This document shows, in pieces, positions 9,601-17,418 of a DNA stretch of 64,000 bases. This DNA comes from Pyxidicoccus caerfyrddinensis. Lineage in GTDB: Bacteria > Myxococcota > Myxococcia > Myxococcales > Myxococcaceae. The translations under genes were made by a program, and so were the position numbers. The notes beneath the pieces were generated by a model, which worked only from the letters and a program-made list of their open reading frames with translations, was not told where the DNA came from and did no database searches. The DNA lies in the NCBI RefSeq assembly GCF_010894405.1, contig NZ_JAAIYA010000030.1, forward strand, positions 1 through 64,000, given 5' to 3'. Numbering within the stretch: the first letter of the stretch is position 1; each line of letters starts with the position of its first letter.

Positions 9601-10308
9601 ATGAGCTACCGCATTCAGTCGGGTGACACCCTCTCCGGCATCGCCAAGCGCTACAACACCAGCGTCAGCGCGCTGATGAAGGCGAACCCGCAGATCAAGA
9701 ACGCGGACCTCATCTACACCGGCAAGAGCCTGAACATCCCCGGCTCCAAGGACAGCTTCGAGCCTTCGAAGGGCGGCAAGCCGGGCTCCAAGCCGGGTTC
9801 CTCGACGGGCAGCTCCGGCACCAAGGGCACGCAGGGCTCGCAGGCCACCGGCACCAACGGCGGCAACGCCCCCACCGGCAGCGCCTTCGACATCGCGAAG
9901 TCGCACCTGAACAAGAACGCGGGCTCGCTGAAGCTGGAGAAGAACGGCGTCGGCAGCGACATGGAGGACTGGGTCCCCAACAACGTCAACTGCGCCAACT
10001 TCGTCTCCGCGTGCCTGGAGCAGGCCGGCCTCATCACCAACGCGCAGCACGACAACTCGGTGATGGGCCTGCAGGCCAAGCTGGACAAGGACCCGGACTT
10101 CAAGCGCGTGTCCCTGCAGGACGCGAAGCCCGGTGACGTGGTGTCCTTCAAGGTCGGCAGCGGCCAGCACGTGGTGATGTTCGCGGGCTGGAAGGACGGC
10201 AAGCCCCAGTTCATCGGCTCCAACAACGTGAACTCGGACGGCTCGCAGCGCATCACCATCAGCTCGATGAACTACCCCATCATGTCCATCCACCAGCACC
10301 GCGGCTGA
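9601..10308 (+). CDS. LysM-anchored NlpC/P60- or CHAP-like cysteine peptidase
   Basis: A 235-residue protein. Residues 2-48 are a LysM peptidoglycan-binding domain (YRIQSGDTLSGIAKRYNTS ... GKSLNIPG). Residues 50-95 are a Gly/Ser/Lys/Thr linker. The C-terminal part has NVNCANFVSACLEQAG with candidate nucleophile Cys131, and GQHVVMFAGW with His190, the Cys/His pattern of NlpC/P60 and CHAP amidases that cut peptidoglycan stem peptides. There is no classical signal peptide, so export may use another route, as for other myxobacterial LysM proteins. It is preceded by a 182-bp divergent region shared with the phosphatase and followed by a strong hairpin. A structural, non-catalytic C-terminal domain cannot be excluded. 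Confidence 0.9.
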   Translation: MSYRIQSGDTLSGIAKRYNTSVSALMKANPQIKNADLIYTGKSLNIPGSKDSFEPSKGGKPGSKPGSSTGSSGTKGTQGSQATGTNGGNAPTGSAFDIAKSHLNKNAGSLKLEKNGVGSDMEDWVPNNVNCANFVSACLEQAGLITNAQHDNSVMGLQAKLDKDPDFKRVSLQDAKPGDVVSFKVGSGQHVVMFAGWKDGKPQFIGSNNVNSDGSQRITISSMNYPIMSIHQHRG

Positions 10309-10335
10309 GCTTCCGCGCGGCACTGAGTGAAGCCC

Positions 10336-10381
10336 ACGGGGCTCCGGGTTCCGTCCTCCCAGGACGGGCGCGGGGCCCCGT
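10336..10381. terminator. Compound bidirectional terminator
   Basis: An outer stem pairs ACGGGGC (10336-10342) with GCCCCGT (10375-10381). A perfect inner hairpin, CCGTCCT-CCC-AGGACGG, occupies 10351-10367. It lies between the convergent LysM and LysR genes and ends in TTGGCGTTCT. Confidence 0.8.
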
Positions 10382-10388
10382 TGGCGTT

Positions 10389-11264
10389 CTAGGGCTTGGG
10401 CGCCAGCGCCAGCGCGGCCTGCAGGAGCGGGCTGCGGGTGGCCGACTTCCGCCACACGGCGTGGATGACACCCGAGCCCGCGCCGGGCAGCGGCCGCGCC
10501 ACCACGCCCGCCTCGCGCGGACCGCCGGGCAGCAGCGACGCCAGCAGCGAGTAGCCCAGCCCCGCCGCGACGAAGCCGAGAATCGTCTCCGACGAGTCCG
10601 CCTGGTGCAGCCGCTTCGGCTTCACACCGGCCCGCGCCAGTTCCGCGAGCTGCAATTCACGCAGGTGCTTGTCCGTGCTGTACGCGATGAAGGCGTCGTC
10701 CTTGAGCTGCGACAGCTTCACCTGTGCGCTCTTCGCCTGCGAGTGGTGCGAGGGCAGCACGAGGAACGGGTGCGTGCGCCCCACCTCGCGCGCCTCCACG
10801 TCGTCGGGCACCTCCGGCAGATGGTCCACCACCAGGTCCGTGTCGCCCGAGCGCAGCACGTCCAGCGCGGGCACCTTGGACTCGAAGAGGGCCACCTCGA
10901 TGTCGGGCCGCTTCGCCTGGAGCCGCCGCAGCCACGCGGGCAGCAGGTAGCGCAGCACGTGGCCGGAGGCGTGGACGCGCAGCGTGCCGCCCACCTCGCC
11001 CTTGCGCAGCGACTGCACCACGGTGTCGAGCGCCTCCAGGAAGGGCGCCACGTGCGCGTACAGCGCGCGGCCCCCCGGGGTGAGGACGACGCGGTCCTTG
11101 CCCACGCGCTCGAAGAGGGGCACTCCGACTTCGTCCTCCAGGCGTTTCACCTGCTGGTGCACCCCGGGCTGCGTTATCGGATACGGGAATGAGCGCGCCG
11201 CTCGCGCGTACCCTTCCGCGCGCGCCACCCGGTAGAAGCCCTCGAGCCGCTGGAGCTGAATCAT
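10389..11264 (-). CDS. LysR-family transcriptional regulator
   Basis: A 291-residue protein of standard LTTR length. The N-terminal winged helix-turn-helix (about 3-62) reads FYRVARAEGYARAARSFP then QPGVHQQVKRLEDEVGVPLF. From about residue 90 a two-lobe type-2 periplasmic-binding fold for the co-inducer follows (GTLRVHASGHVLRYLLPAWL). LTTRs bind dyads with a T-N11-A core and usually control a divergent gene as well as themselves. Such a dyad is present 23 nt upstream of the start, in front of the divergent membrane-protein gene at 11373. The co-inducer is unknown. Confidence 0.95.
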   Translation of the reverse strand: MIQLQRLEGFYRVARAEGYARAARSFPYPITQPGVHQQVKRLEDEVGVPLFERVGKDRVVLTPGGRALYAHVAPFLEALDTVVQSLRKGEVGGTLRVHASGHVLRYLLPAWLRRLQAKRPDIEVALFESKVPALDVLRSGDTDLVVDHLPEVPDDVEAREVGRTHPFLVLPSHHSQAKSAQVKLSQLKDDAFIAYSTDKHLRELQLAELARAGVKPKRLHQADSSETILGFVAAGLGYSLLASLLPGGPREAGVVARPLPGAGSGVIHAVWRKSATRSPLLQAALALAPKP

Positions 11265-11286
11265 TCACTGAAGGTTATCAATGGCG

Positions 11287-11303
11287 CATGGACTAGTTCC
11301 ATG
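11287..11303. promoter_or_regulatory. Candidate LysR operator (T-N11-A dyad)
   Basis: CATGGA-CTAGT-TCCATG is a perfect interrupted palindrome. It contains T11289-N11-A11301, the LTTR box geometry, within the divergent region between the LysR gene and the YiaA-like gene. Its position supports autoregulation and control of the neighbour. Confidence 0.6.
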
Positions 11304-11372
11304 TGCTTTACGACGCGCAGGTGCATTGTTCTTCCTGTCAGCGAGTACCAATCGTCCCGAGGAGGAAGCACC

Positions 11373-11672
11373 ATGTCCCGCGCCACGCCGAAGGTCGTCG
11401 TTCCCCACAGCACCGCCTGGGTCGCCCAGACCTGGCTGTCCTTCGTCCTGTCCGTCGGCGTCACGGCGGTGGGCATCTGGAACCTGCCCGTGGACATCTG
11501 GGTGAAGTCCTTCCTGGCCATGGGGCTGCTCTTCACGGTGGGCTCCACCTTCAGCCTGTCGAAGACGGTGAGGGACCAGCACGAGATGGAGCAGCTCGGC
11601 ACGCGCATCGACGAGGCCCGCGTGGCCCGGCTCCTCTCCGAGCACGACCCGGTGGCCCCGCCGAAGCTGTGA
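11373..11672 (+). CDS. YiaA/YiaB-like two-helix inner-membrane protein
   Basis: A 99-residue protein with two hydrophobic helices (about 23-44 and 49-70), joined by a short loop and followed by SLSKTVRDQHEME. This resembles the YiaAB domain, in which the second helix ends in a conserved SLQKSVRD-type motif. The ATG at 11373 has an excellent GAGGAGG ribosome binding site; longer in-frame versions lack one. It is divergent from LysR with the palindromic operator between them, so it may be LysR-regulated. No function is known for the family. Confidence 0.8.
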   Translation: MSRATPKVVVPHSTAWVAQTWLSFVLSVGVTAVGIWNLPVDIWVKSFLAMGLLFTVGSTFSLSKTVRDQHEMEQLGTRIDEARVARLLSEHDPVAPPKL

Positions 11673-11688
11673 CGCGAAAGCGCCGTGC

Positions 11689-11958
11689 TCAGCGCAGGGG
11701 GCGCTTGAGGCAGTAGGTGCTCTCGTGCACCGTGACGAGCTCCCAGCCCTGCAGGCCCAGGAGCTTGAGCTGCGCGATGGTGGCCTTGGTCGATGACTCG
11801 CCGGGCCCCCATTGAGGCTGCATGCAGTGGTAGTCCCAGCGCGGAGTGCCCGCCCCCGCCTGGGCGTCCGCGGGGGGAACCCACGGCACCTGGGAAGCGG
11901 CGCAGCCGGCCAGGAACACGAGTGCGAGCAGGAGGTTGCGGCGCGTCTGGGTTTGCAT
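11689..11958 (-). CDS. Small lipoprotein, DUF4177-like
   Basis: An 89-residue exported protein. The signal MQTQTRRNLLLALVFLAGCA ends in a good lipobox (LAGC, lipid-modified Cys at 19). The mature part is short: WDYHCMQ, then LKLLGLQGWELVTVHESTYCLKR. The GLQGWELV motif is typical of DUF4177-type domains and two cysteines may pair. GAGGTG lies upstream of the ATG. It is convergent with the YiaA-like gene. The function is unknown. Confidence 0.78.
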   Translation of the reverse strand: MQTQTRRNLLLALVFLAGCAASQVPWVPPADAQAGAGTPRWDYHCMQPQWGPGESSTKATIAQLKLLGLQGWELVTVHESTYCLKRPLR

Positions 11959-12034
11959 GTGCTTGTCACCTCGAAGAGGGCCGGGGTTGGAGTGGCCCTC
12001 CGAAATCGCGACGGGTTGTATATAGGTTCCCGCC

Positions 12035-12739
12035 ATGTTCCACGGACTCACCCTGCTCATTCCCGACAAGGCCGACCCGGAGCGGGACGCCGTCGCGCTC
12101 ACATGGGAGGCAGGAGGCGGCACGGTGCTGAGGCTGGGGCGCTTCTGGAGCCCGCCCGACGTGGACCGCACGCGGGTGCGCCTCTATGGCAACGACACCT
12201 TCTGCCTGGTGCTGGCGCAGAAGCTGGGCCTCTCGCTCGTGTCCCCGCCGGATGACCTGCTGCTGAAGGTGGACGCCTCGCTCGTGAAGCGCGAGGTGCG
12301 CGGCGCCACGCTGGAGCAGGTGGCCTCGGAAGCCTTCCCCCGCTTCATCAAGCCGCTGGTGCCCAAGGTGTTCCGCGCCGCCGTGTGGCCGGGGCCTGAG
12401 GCGCTCGCGGAGGAGTGCCGGGGGCTGGCGCCGGAGACGCCGGTGCTCTCGTCGGAAGTCGCCTCCCTGCGCGCGGAGGCCCGGGGCTGGGTGCTCGATG
12501 GGCGCGTGCGCACGTGCGCGGTGTACGAGGGCGAGGGCTCCGTGGCGGAGGCCGAGGCGTTCCTCGCCACCGTCGCGCGCGCGGCACCGCTGCCGCGCAC
12601 CTGCGTGCTGGACGCGGCGCTCGTCGAGGGCCGGGGTTGGGCGCTGCTGGAGGCCAACGCCGCATGGGGCGCGGGACTCAACGGCTGCGACGCCGCCGAG
12701 GCGGCCCGTTGCATCACCGAGGCCACGACAGCCGCCTGA
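12035..12739 (+). CDS. Hypothetical protein resembling ATP-grasp-domain proteins
   Basis: A 234-residue soluble protein. The N-terminal half contains LYGNDTFCLVLAQKLGLSLV and PRFIKPLVPKVFRA. The C-terminal half ends in GRGWALLEANAAWGAGLNGC, which resembles the last ATP-grasp motif, in which Glu and Asn bind metal. Spacing fits the ATP-grasp-like DUF4343 family. Catalysis is not proven by what can be read. No Shine-Dalgarno is visible; a TATATA at 12019-12024 is only 10 nt from the ATG, so the mRNA may be nearly leaderless. Confidence 0.7.
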   Translation: MFHGLTLLIPDKADPERDAVALTWEAGGGTVLRLGRFWSPPDVDRTRVRLYGNDTFCLVLAQKLGLSLVSPPDDLLLKVDASLVKREVRGATLEQVASEAFPRFIKPLVPKVFRAAVWPGPEALAEECRGLAPETPVLSSEVASLRAEARGWVLDGRVRTCAVYEGEGSVAEAEAFLATVARAAPLPRTCVLDAALVEGRGWALLEANAAWGAGLNGCDAAEAARCITEATTAA

Positions 12740-12742
12740 CGC

Positions 12743-13513
12743 TCAGGGCGCGCCGCGCCCTGCCTGAAGACACACGAGCGCCTCGTCCAACAGGGGCAGC
12801 GCGGCCTCCGTCCATCCCTTCAGCTTCGCGCGCGCAGGCAGCGGAACGCTCGGAGGAATGAGGCCCACCAGCGCGGCGTCCTCGATGAACTGCGCCTGCT
12901 GCTCGGGGTTGAGCTGGGCCCAGCGCAGCGCCTGGCCCACGGCCTTGCGCCAGTTGTAGCCGTCCCCCCACCACTGCGCCGCGAGCGCGGCGCTCAGGTA
13001 CGCGGTGCCGCCGTGCTGGTGCTGCCACACGTGCGTCAGCTCATGCACCAGCAACCCGAACCCCGGAGGCCCGCGCCCGGGGACGAAGACGATGTCGCCG
13101 TGCACGAAGGCCCGGCGGGACACACCCAGCAGCCCCAGCCGTCCCTCCTTCACCCGCACCCGCGCGTAGTCCAGGCTCTCACTGAAGATGGGGTGCAGCC
13201 GCGCCACCTCCTCCTCCGTGAGACGGCGCCCCGGCGGCTCGAGCCCCGTCAGAACCTGCACCGCGCTGACCACGCGCCCGGCCAGCATCAACACCAGGTC
13301 CGCCGGCAATTGCGCCACGCGTATCAGCCCGCGCTTCAACCGGGGCAGGCCTTCGCAAGGATGCCCGCGCACGCACTGCGCCGTGCCTCCCGCCAGCGAG
13401 CCCAGCACCACGCCCACGCCGCGCACCACGCCGAGCGACGCGCTCGCCACGCCCGTCAGCAGGCCATGCCCCGCGTCCACACACCGCTCCGGGAACGAAG
13501 GCGCGCGGCTCAC
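12743..13513 (-). CDS. Stand-alone HELTH-motif (eCIS core-like) metallopeptidase-like protein
   Basis: A 256-residue protein. The central signature VHELTHVWQHQHGG is a HExxH zinc site of the type found in the eCIS-associated DUF4157 domain, preceded by VFVPGRGPPGFGLL. The N-terminal 100 residues hold Gly/Val-rich hydrophobic stretches (GVASASLGVVRGVGVVLGSL) that could associate with membrane. Its start lies 10 nt downstream of the stop of the receiver-like gene, suggesting one transcript. No tail-fibre, sheath or baseplate genes are near, so any contractile-system link is only by domain analogy. Whether it cleaves protein is unknown. Confidence 0.76.
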   Translation of the reverse strand: MSRAPSFPERCVDAGHGLLTGVASASLGVVRGVGVVLGSLAGGTAQCVRGHPCEGLPRLKRGLIRVAQLPADLVLMLAGRVVSAVQVLTGLEPPGRRLTEEEVARLHPIFSESLDYARVRVKEGRLGLLGVSRRAFVHGDIVFVPGRGPPGFGLLVHELTHVWQHQHGGTAYLSAALAAQWWGDGYNWRKAVGQALRWAQLNPEQQAQFIEDAALVGLIPPSVPLPARAKLKGWTEAALPLLDEALVCLQAGRGAP

Positions 13514-13523
13514 CGCGAACTCC

Positions 13524-14030
13524 TCAGCGTGCGCCCGCAGCCGCGCGAAGACTGGCCACGCCCAGCACGGACTCCATCAACTCGCGCAGCGAGCCGGGAC
13601 GCCACGGGCGCGCCAGGGCGAAGTGGGTGAGGCACGAAGCGCTGTACGCCGCCGCCGGCTCCGGCCGGAAGTGCGTCGACACCAGGATGCGCGGACCCAC
13701 GAAGCCCCGCTCCACCAGCCGCACCAGGAAGGCCGGCACCGCGGTGCGCTCGGCGGTGTCCAGGTCCACGACGAGCGCGTCCGGCGTCGCGCCCGCGTCC
13801 AGCCGCCGGTCCGCCGACGCCGTGCCCAGCGCGTGGATCAGCTCGAACCCCGACGCCAGCTCCCGGCCAATGGCCAGCCGCAGCAGGGGCGCTTCGGACA
13901 CCAGCATCACCCGGAGCCCCGAACCAGTCCCACCAGGCCCCGGCGTCAGACGCAGCGCGCCAACCTCCCCCAGGATGGGTGAGGGAACGGACTGCAGACG
14001 GCTGGAATGGTGGGCGGGGGCGTAGGACAC
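13524..14030 (-). CDS. Degenerate response-regulator receiver-like protein
   Basis: About 168 residues with a receiver-like alternating fold: LRVMLVSEAPLLRLAIGREL, then PDALVVDLD, then ILVSTHF, then FALARPWRPGSLRELMESV. The usual acidic pair is reduced to Ser-Glu, the candidate phospho-Asp is in VVDLD, and the conserved Lys before Pro is Arg. It may therefore be a phosphorylation-independent receiver. The start is uncertain: GTG at 14030 is listed, ATG at 13907 would begin inside the first strand, and a GTG at 14153 adds sequence that looks like intergenic DNA. It probably forms a transcript with the HELTH gene downstream. Confidence 0.65.
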   Translation of the reverse strand: MSYAPAHHSSRLQSVPSPILGEVGALRLTPGPGGTGSGLRVMLVSEAPLLRLAIGRELASGFELIHALGTASADRRLDAGATPDALVVDLDTAERTAVPAFLVRLVERGFVGPRILVSTHFRPEPAAAYSASCLTHFALARPWRPGSLRELMESVLGVASLRAAAGAR

Positions 14031-14184
14031 ACCCGGAGAGTAACCAGCAATAGCGGAAATATCAAGCTTTACTTCAATCTCAGTGAAAACCGGCGGTGTG
14101 GACCCTGGTGAACCCACATCGGCCACGCCCCGGAACCGCAGGGCAATGAACACACGTTCAGTGTGTCAACCCTGACTCCTGACC

Positions 14185-14200
14185 GCCTGCACTGGAGTGC
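14185..14200. promoter_or_regulatory. 16-bp palindrome CTGCACT-GG-AGTGCAG
   Basis: Perfect 7-bp arms with a 2-bp centre, 57 nt past the PilT-like stop and upstream of the receiver-like gene. The tight centre looks more like a protein-binding site than a terminator, but either role is possible. Confidence 0.4.
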
Positions 14201-14256
14201 AGTTGACCCACACGATTCTCGCTGTCTTGGAAGCAGCGGGCCCCAAGGCCCGGGGC

Positions 14257-15330
14257 TCAGTCGAACTCGAGCGCGCGCTGGAAGTCGGCGGGGTTCGAGG
14301 CCGCGCCCTGCGCAATCTCCAGGGTGATGATGCCGTCGCGGTAGAGCCGCGTCAGGTGCTGGTCGAAGGACTGCATGCCGAACATGTCGCGGCCCTTCTC
14401 GATGACGTCCTTCAGCTCGTTGGCGCGGTCCTCGCGGATGTACTGCTCCACGGTCATCGTCTGCGTCATGATTTCCAGCGCCACCGTGCGCCCCTTGCCG
14501 GAGGCCCGGGGCAGGAGCCGCTGGGAGATGGTGGCCTTGAGGCAGTCCGCCAGGCGCATGCGCACCATGGCCTGCTCCTCCGAGGGGAACACGGACACCA
14601 GGCGGTTGATGGTGCGCGACGCGTCCGTGGTGTGCACCGTGGACAGCACCAGGTGGCCCGTCTCGGACGCCTTGAGCGCGATGTCGATGGTCTCCATGTC
14701 GCGCATCTCGCCCACCAGAATCACATCCGGGTCCTGCCGCAGCGCCGAGCGCAGCGCGCGGGCGAAGCTCTCCGTGTCCGGGCCAATCTCCCGCTGGGAG
14801 ATGGAGGACTTGATGTTCTTGTAGATGAACTCGATGGGGTCCTCGATGGTGAGGATGTGCAAGCTCTCGTTGCGATTGATGTGGTCAATCATCGCCGCGA
14901 GCGTGGAGCTCTTCCCCGAGCCCGTCGCCCCCGTCACCAGCACCAGCCCGCGGTCATTGCTCGCAATCTTCTTCAAGACTTGCGGCAGCCCCAGCGTGTC
15001 GATGTTGGGAATCTCGTCCGGGATGATGCGCAGGATGCACGCCAGCGAGCCGCGCTGCCGGTAGATATTCACGCGGAAGCGCGCCACGCCCTGCACGCTG
15101 TACGACGTGTCCAGCTCCTGCAGCGAATCAATCTGCGCCTTCACGAGCTGGTCGGGGATGATGTGCATCGCCACCTGCTTCGTCTGGTCCGGAACCAGCT
15201 TCTCCATCTTCAGCGGCCGCAGCACGCCGTTGACGCGGTAGATGGGAGGGTCTCCCGGGCGGAAGTGAATGTCCGAGGCGCCGTTCTGAACGCCCACCGA
15301 GAGAAGCTTGTTCAACGTTGTCAAATCCAC
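14257..15330 (-). CDS. PilT/PilU-family type IV pilus ATPase paralogue
   Basis: A 357-residue hexameric secretion-type ATPase. The N-terminal PAS-like domain starts GASDIHFRPGDPPIYRVNG. Walker A is GATGSGKSS (about 134-142), the Asp box is LTIEDPIEF, Walker B is DPDVILVGEMRD, and the His box is GHLVLSTVHTTDA. In the family these motors retract type IV pili and drive twitching (S-motility in myxobacteria). The AIRNLI motif of canonical PilT is replaced by a diverged helix (MTVEQYIRED), and no pil genes adjoin. It therefore looks like one of several accessory PilT paralogues, not the main retraction motor. Confidence 0.94.
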   Translation of the reverse strand: MDLTTLNKLLSVGVQNGASDIHFRPGDPPIYRVNGVLRPLKMEKLVPDQTKQVAMHIIPDQLVKAQIDSLQELDTSYSVQGVARFRVNIYRQRGSLACILRIIPDEIPNIDTLGLPQVLKKIASNDRGLVLVTGATGSGKSSTLAAMIDHINRNESLHILTIEDPIEFIYKNIKSSISQREIGPDTESFARALRSALRQDPDVILVGEMRDMETIDIALKASETGHLVLSTVHTTDASRTINRLVSVFPSEEQAMVRMRLADCLKATISQRLLPRASGKGRTVALEIMTQTMTVEQYIREDRANELKDVIEKGRDMFGMQSFDQHLTRLYRDGIITLEIAQGAASNPADFQRALEFD

Positions 15331-15429
15331 CGAGAAGACCCCTCACCGCTGCGCAGCCGCGCGGATTCTAGGTGAATGCGCCTTCAGGTACAGGGGCACG
15401 GAGTGGGCCTGGCCAGACGCAACCGGGAT

Positions 15430-15463
15430 ACGGGTAAACCCATACCCGAATGGGTAGACCCGT
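15430..15463. terminator. Two-tier inverted repeat after the phosphoesterase gene
   Basis: ACGGGT (15430-15435) pairs with ACCCGT (15458-15463), and nested CCCAT pairs with ATGGG around ACCCGA. It lies 60 nt past the phosphoesterase stop and 100 nt upstream of the PilT-like start. It may be a terminator for the former or an operator for the latter. Confidence 0.45.
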
Positions 15464-15522
15464 ACTCGCCAGCCAGCGGCCGTCCATGCGGGCGCCCGGC
15501 ACAGAAGGCCGCTCTCAAAGTC

Positions 15523-16794
15523 TTACACCGCGGTGACGAGCGTGAGCTCCGCGATTTCGGGCGAGGGGCCCAGGCGCAGCGGCGGTCCCCAGTAGCCGGT
15601 GCCCCGGTGGGTGTAGACGCGCACGCCGGCGATGGTGGCCAGCCCGCTGATGACGGGTTGCTGTAGCTTCACGAAGAACATGAAGGGGAACACCTGCCCT
15701 CCATGTGTGTGCCCGGAGAGCTGGAGGTCCACCGCCACGCCGGCCTGGGCCACATGGAGCGCCGTACGTGGTTGGTGCGCCAACAACAAGCGCGGCACGC
15801 CCTCCGGAGCCCCCGCGAGCGCGACGTCGGGACGGCAGGCGTGGGCGGGGATGATGTGGCCCGCGTCGTGGTCCGTCACGCCGGCCACGGTGAGCCGCGC
15901 GCCGTCGCGCTCCACCACGCGGTGCTCGTTCTGGAGGACGGTGAGCCGCAGCCGGGCCACCTCCGCCACCCACGCGAGGCCACCGTGGTAGTACTCGTGG
16001 TTGCCCGTCACGTAGAAGACGCCCAGGGCGGCGCGCAATTCCGACAGTGGCTGCACCTCGTCGCGCAGCGCCTCCACGTGGCCGTCCACCAGGTCGCCCG
16101 TCACCGCGATGATGTCTGGCTTCAGCGCGTTCACCTGCTCCACCACGCGCCGCAGCCAGCGCCCGTCCAGCGTGGGGCCGATGTGGATGTCTGAAATCTG
16201 CACCACCTTCAGCCCGTTCAGCCCCGCCCCCAGCCCGACCACCGGCACCGTCACCCGCTCCACCCGCGCCAGGCCGCGCGCGGTGACGAACGCGTACACC
16301 ACCGCCGGCAGCGACACGCCCAGCACCGCCAGCGCGCGGCCCCGGGCAAGCGCCAGCGAGTCCTCCACCACGCCCGTCCACTGCAGCACCAGGCCGATGA
16401 GGTCCGCGGCCACCACCGCGCTCAGGACGATGCCGAAGGCGCCCAGCCACACGTACGCCGTCCACTGGAGCGCGCGCGTCCACGGCGTGGGCTCGCGCCG
16501 CGACATGAACATCCCCACGGGCAGCGACACGAAGAGCAGAGCCACCAGCACCGGGCCGAGCACGCTCCACGGCGCGGACCACTGGGGGCTCACGAACAGC
16601 CGCGCGGCGATGTACGCGTGCAGGCCGCCGAAGACGGTGAGGATGCCGCCCAGGGACACCAGCCATCGCAGCATCATCCCGGGGCGCGGCCGACGCCTCG
16701 CCTTACGCTCCGCACCTTGAGAGCGCTCCGTTACGGACTCCGCGCCTCGAGAGCGCTCCGTTACGGACTCCGCGCCTTTGGACAGCTCCGCCAC
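15523..16794 (-). CDS. Membrane-anchored metallophosphoesterase
   Basis: A 423-residue protein if GTG 16794 is the start. The N-terminal third has four to five hydrophobic helices. The catalytic domain follows with all calcineurin-like motifs in order: QISDIHIGP (DxH), VTGDLVDGH (GDxxD), YVTGNHEYYHGG (GNHE), ending in LQLSGHTHGGQVFP (GHTHGGQ). It binds two metals and hydrolyses phosphodiesters, as in YkuE-type enzymes. GTG 16794 has GGAGG nine nt upstream and brings in-frame 10-codon repeats into the protein; ATG 16677 gives a 384-residue version with a weak site. The active domain probably faces away from the N-terminal helices. Substrate unknown. Confidence 0.87.
   Translation of the reverse strand: MAELSKGAESVTERSRGAESVTERSQGAERKARRRPRPGMMLRWLVSLGGILTVFGGLHAYIAARLFVSPQWSAPWSVLGPVLVALLFVSLPVGMFMSRREPTPWTRALQWTAYVWLGAFGIVLSAVVAADLIGLVLQWTGVVEDSLALARGRALAVLGVSLPAVVYAFVTARGLARVERVTVPVVGLGAGLNGLKVVQISDIHIGPTLDGRWLRRVVEQVNALKPDIIAVTGDLVDGHVEALRDEVQPLSELRAALGVFYVTGNHEYYHGGLAWVAEVARLRLTVLQNEHRVVERDGARLTVAGVTDHDAGHIIPAHACRPDVALAGAPEGVPRLLLAHQPRTALHVAQAGVAVDLQLSGHTHGGQVFPFMFFVKLQQPVISGLATIAGVRVYTHRGTGYWGPPLRLGPSPEIAELTLVTAV
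16719..16778. repeat. Two tandem 30-bp repeats
   Basis: Copies at 16719-16748 and 16749-16778 differ only at the last base, with decaying half-copies on both sides (about 16707 and 16779-16800). Read on the minus strand, the 30-bp period gives GAESVTERSR twice, in the same frame as the phosphoesterase N-terminal extension. Confidence 0.85.
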
Positions 16795-16917
16795 GGACAG
16801 GCACCTCCACCAGGGGTTGACACGCACCGCTCGGGAAGGCGGAACATAACGGCTGCCTCCGTCCCTCGCCCGGCAACCTGCCTGCCTGCCCATCTCCCGC
16901 GATATGGAGAGTCGCGC

Positions 16918-17361
16918 ATGCCCCGCCTCCCCCGTGACAGCGCCTGGAAGAGCTGGCTCTTCGCCGGAGCCCTGGTGCTCGGCGGACTCGGGTGCTTCTC
17001 CGGGGGCGTGGCCTGGGCGCTGCGCTCCATCTACCGGGGCATGGAGCAGGAATTGCGGCGGGACGACGTCCACCGGCTCGCCCTGCGGACGGCGGAGGCG
17101 TCACCGCGCGCCACGGAGCTGCTGGGCGCGCCGCTGACCAGCACCACGCTCACGCTGCGCGCGCACGGCACCACGCCCGAGGCGGGGCTGGTGGACTTCG
17201 ACCTGGACGTGCGGGGCCCGCGAGGCCACGGCGTGCTCCAGGCCCAGGTGGCCTACACGCCCCGGGTGTGGACGCTGCGCCGGCTGGTCCTCCGTCCGGA
17301 GGGCGGCACCGACGTGGAGCTTCCCGCGGGCGACAGCACACCCGCACGCCCTCCGGACTGA
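16918..17361 (+). CDS. Coa1-like single-pass membrane protein
   Basis: A 147-residue protein with one N-terminal transmembrane segment (about 14-36, WLFAGALVLGGLGCFSGGVA) and a soluble domain. WALRSIYRGMEQELRRDDVHRLAL, then TELLGAPLTSTT and GHGVLQAQVAYTPRVWTLRR, fit the cytochrome-oxidase assembly Coa1/Tim21-like family. GGAGAG lies 7 nt before the ATG. No oxidase genes are nearby, so the assembly-factor role is a family-level guess. It runs in the same direction as the next secreted protein, 57 nt away. Confidence 0.75.
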   Translation: MPRLPRDSAWKSWLFAGALVLGGLGCFSGGVAWALRSIYRGMEQELRRDDVHRLALRTAEASPRATELLGAPLTSTTLTLRAHGTTPEAGLVDFDLDVRGPRGHGVLQAQVAYTPRVWTLRRLVLRPEGGTDVELPAGDSTPARPPD

Positions 17362-17418
17362 GCACCGCCCTGCCGGCGGACGCGGCTGCGGGGGCTCGGT
17401 GCTGGCTACGTTGAAGGC

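Noticed and set aside
16719..16778. Possible CRISPR-like repeats
   Set aside because: Two directly abutting 30-bp copies without spacers; explained as an in-frame coding tandem repeat.
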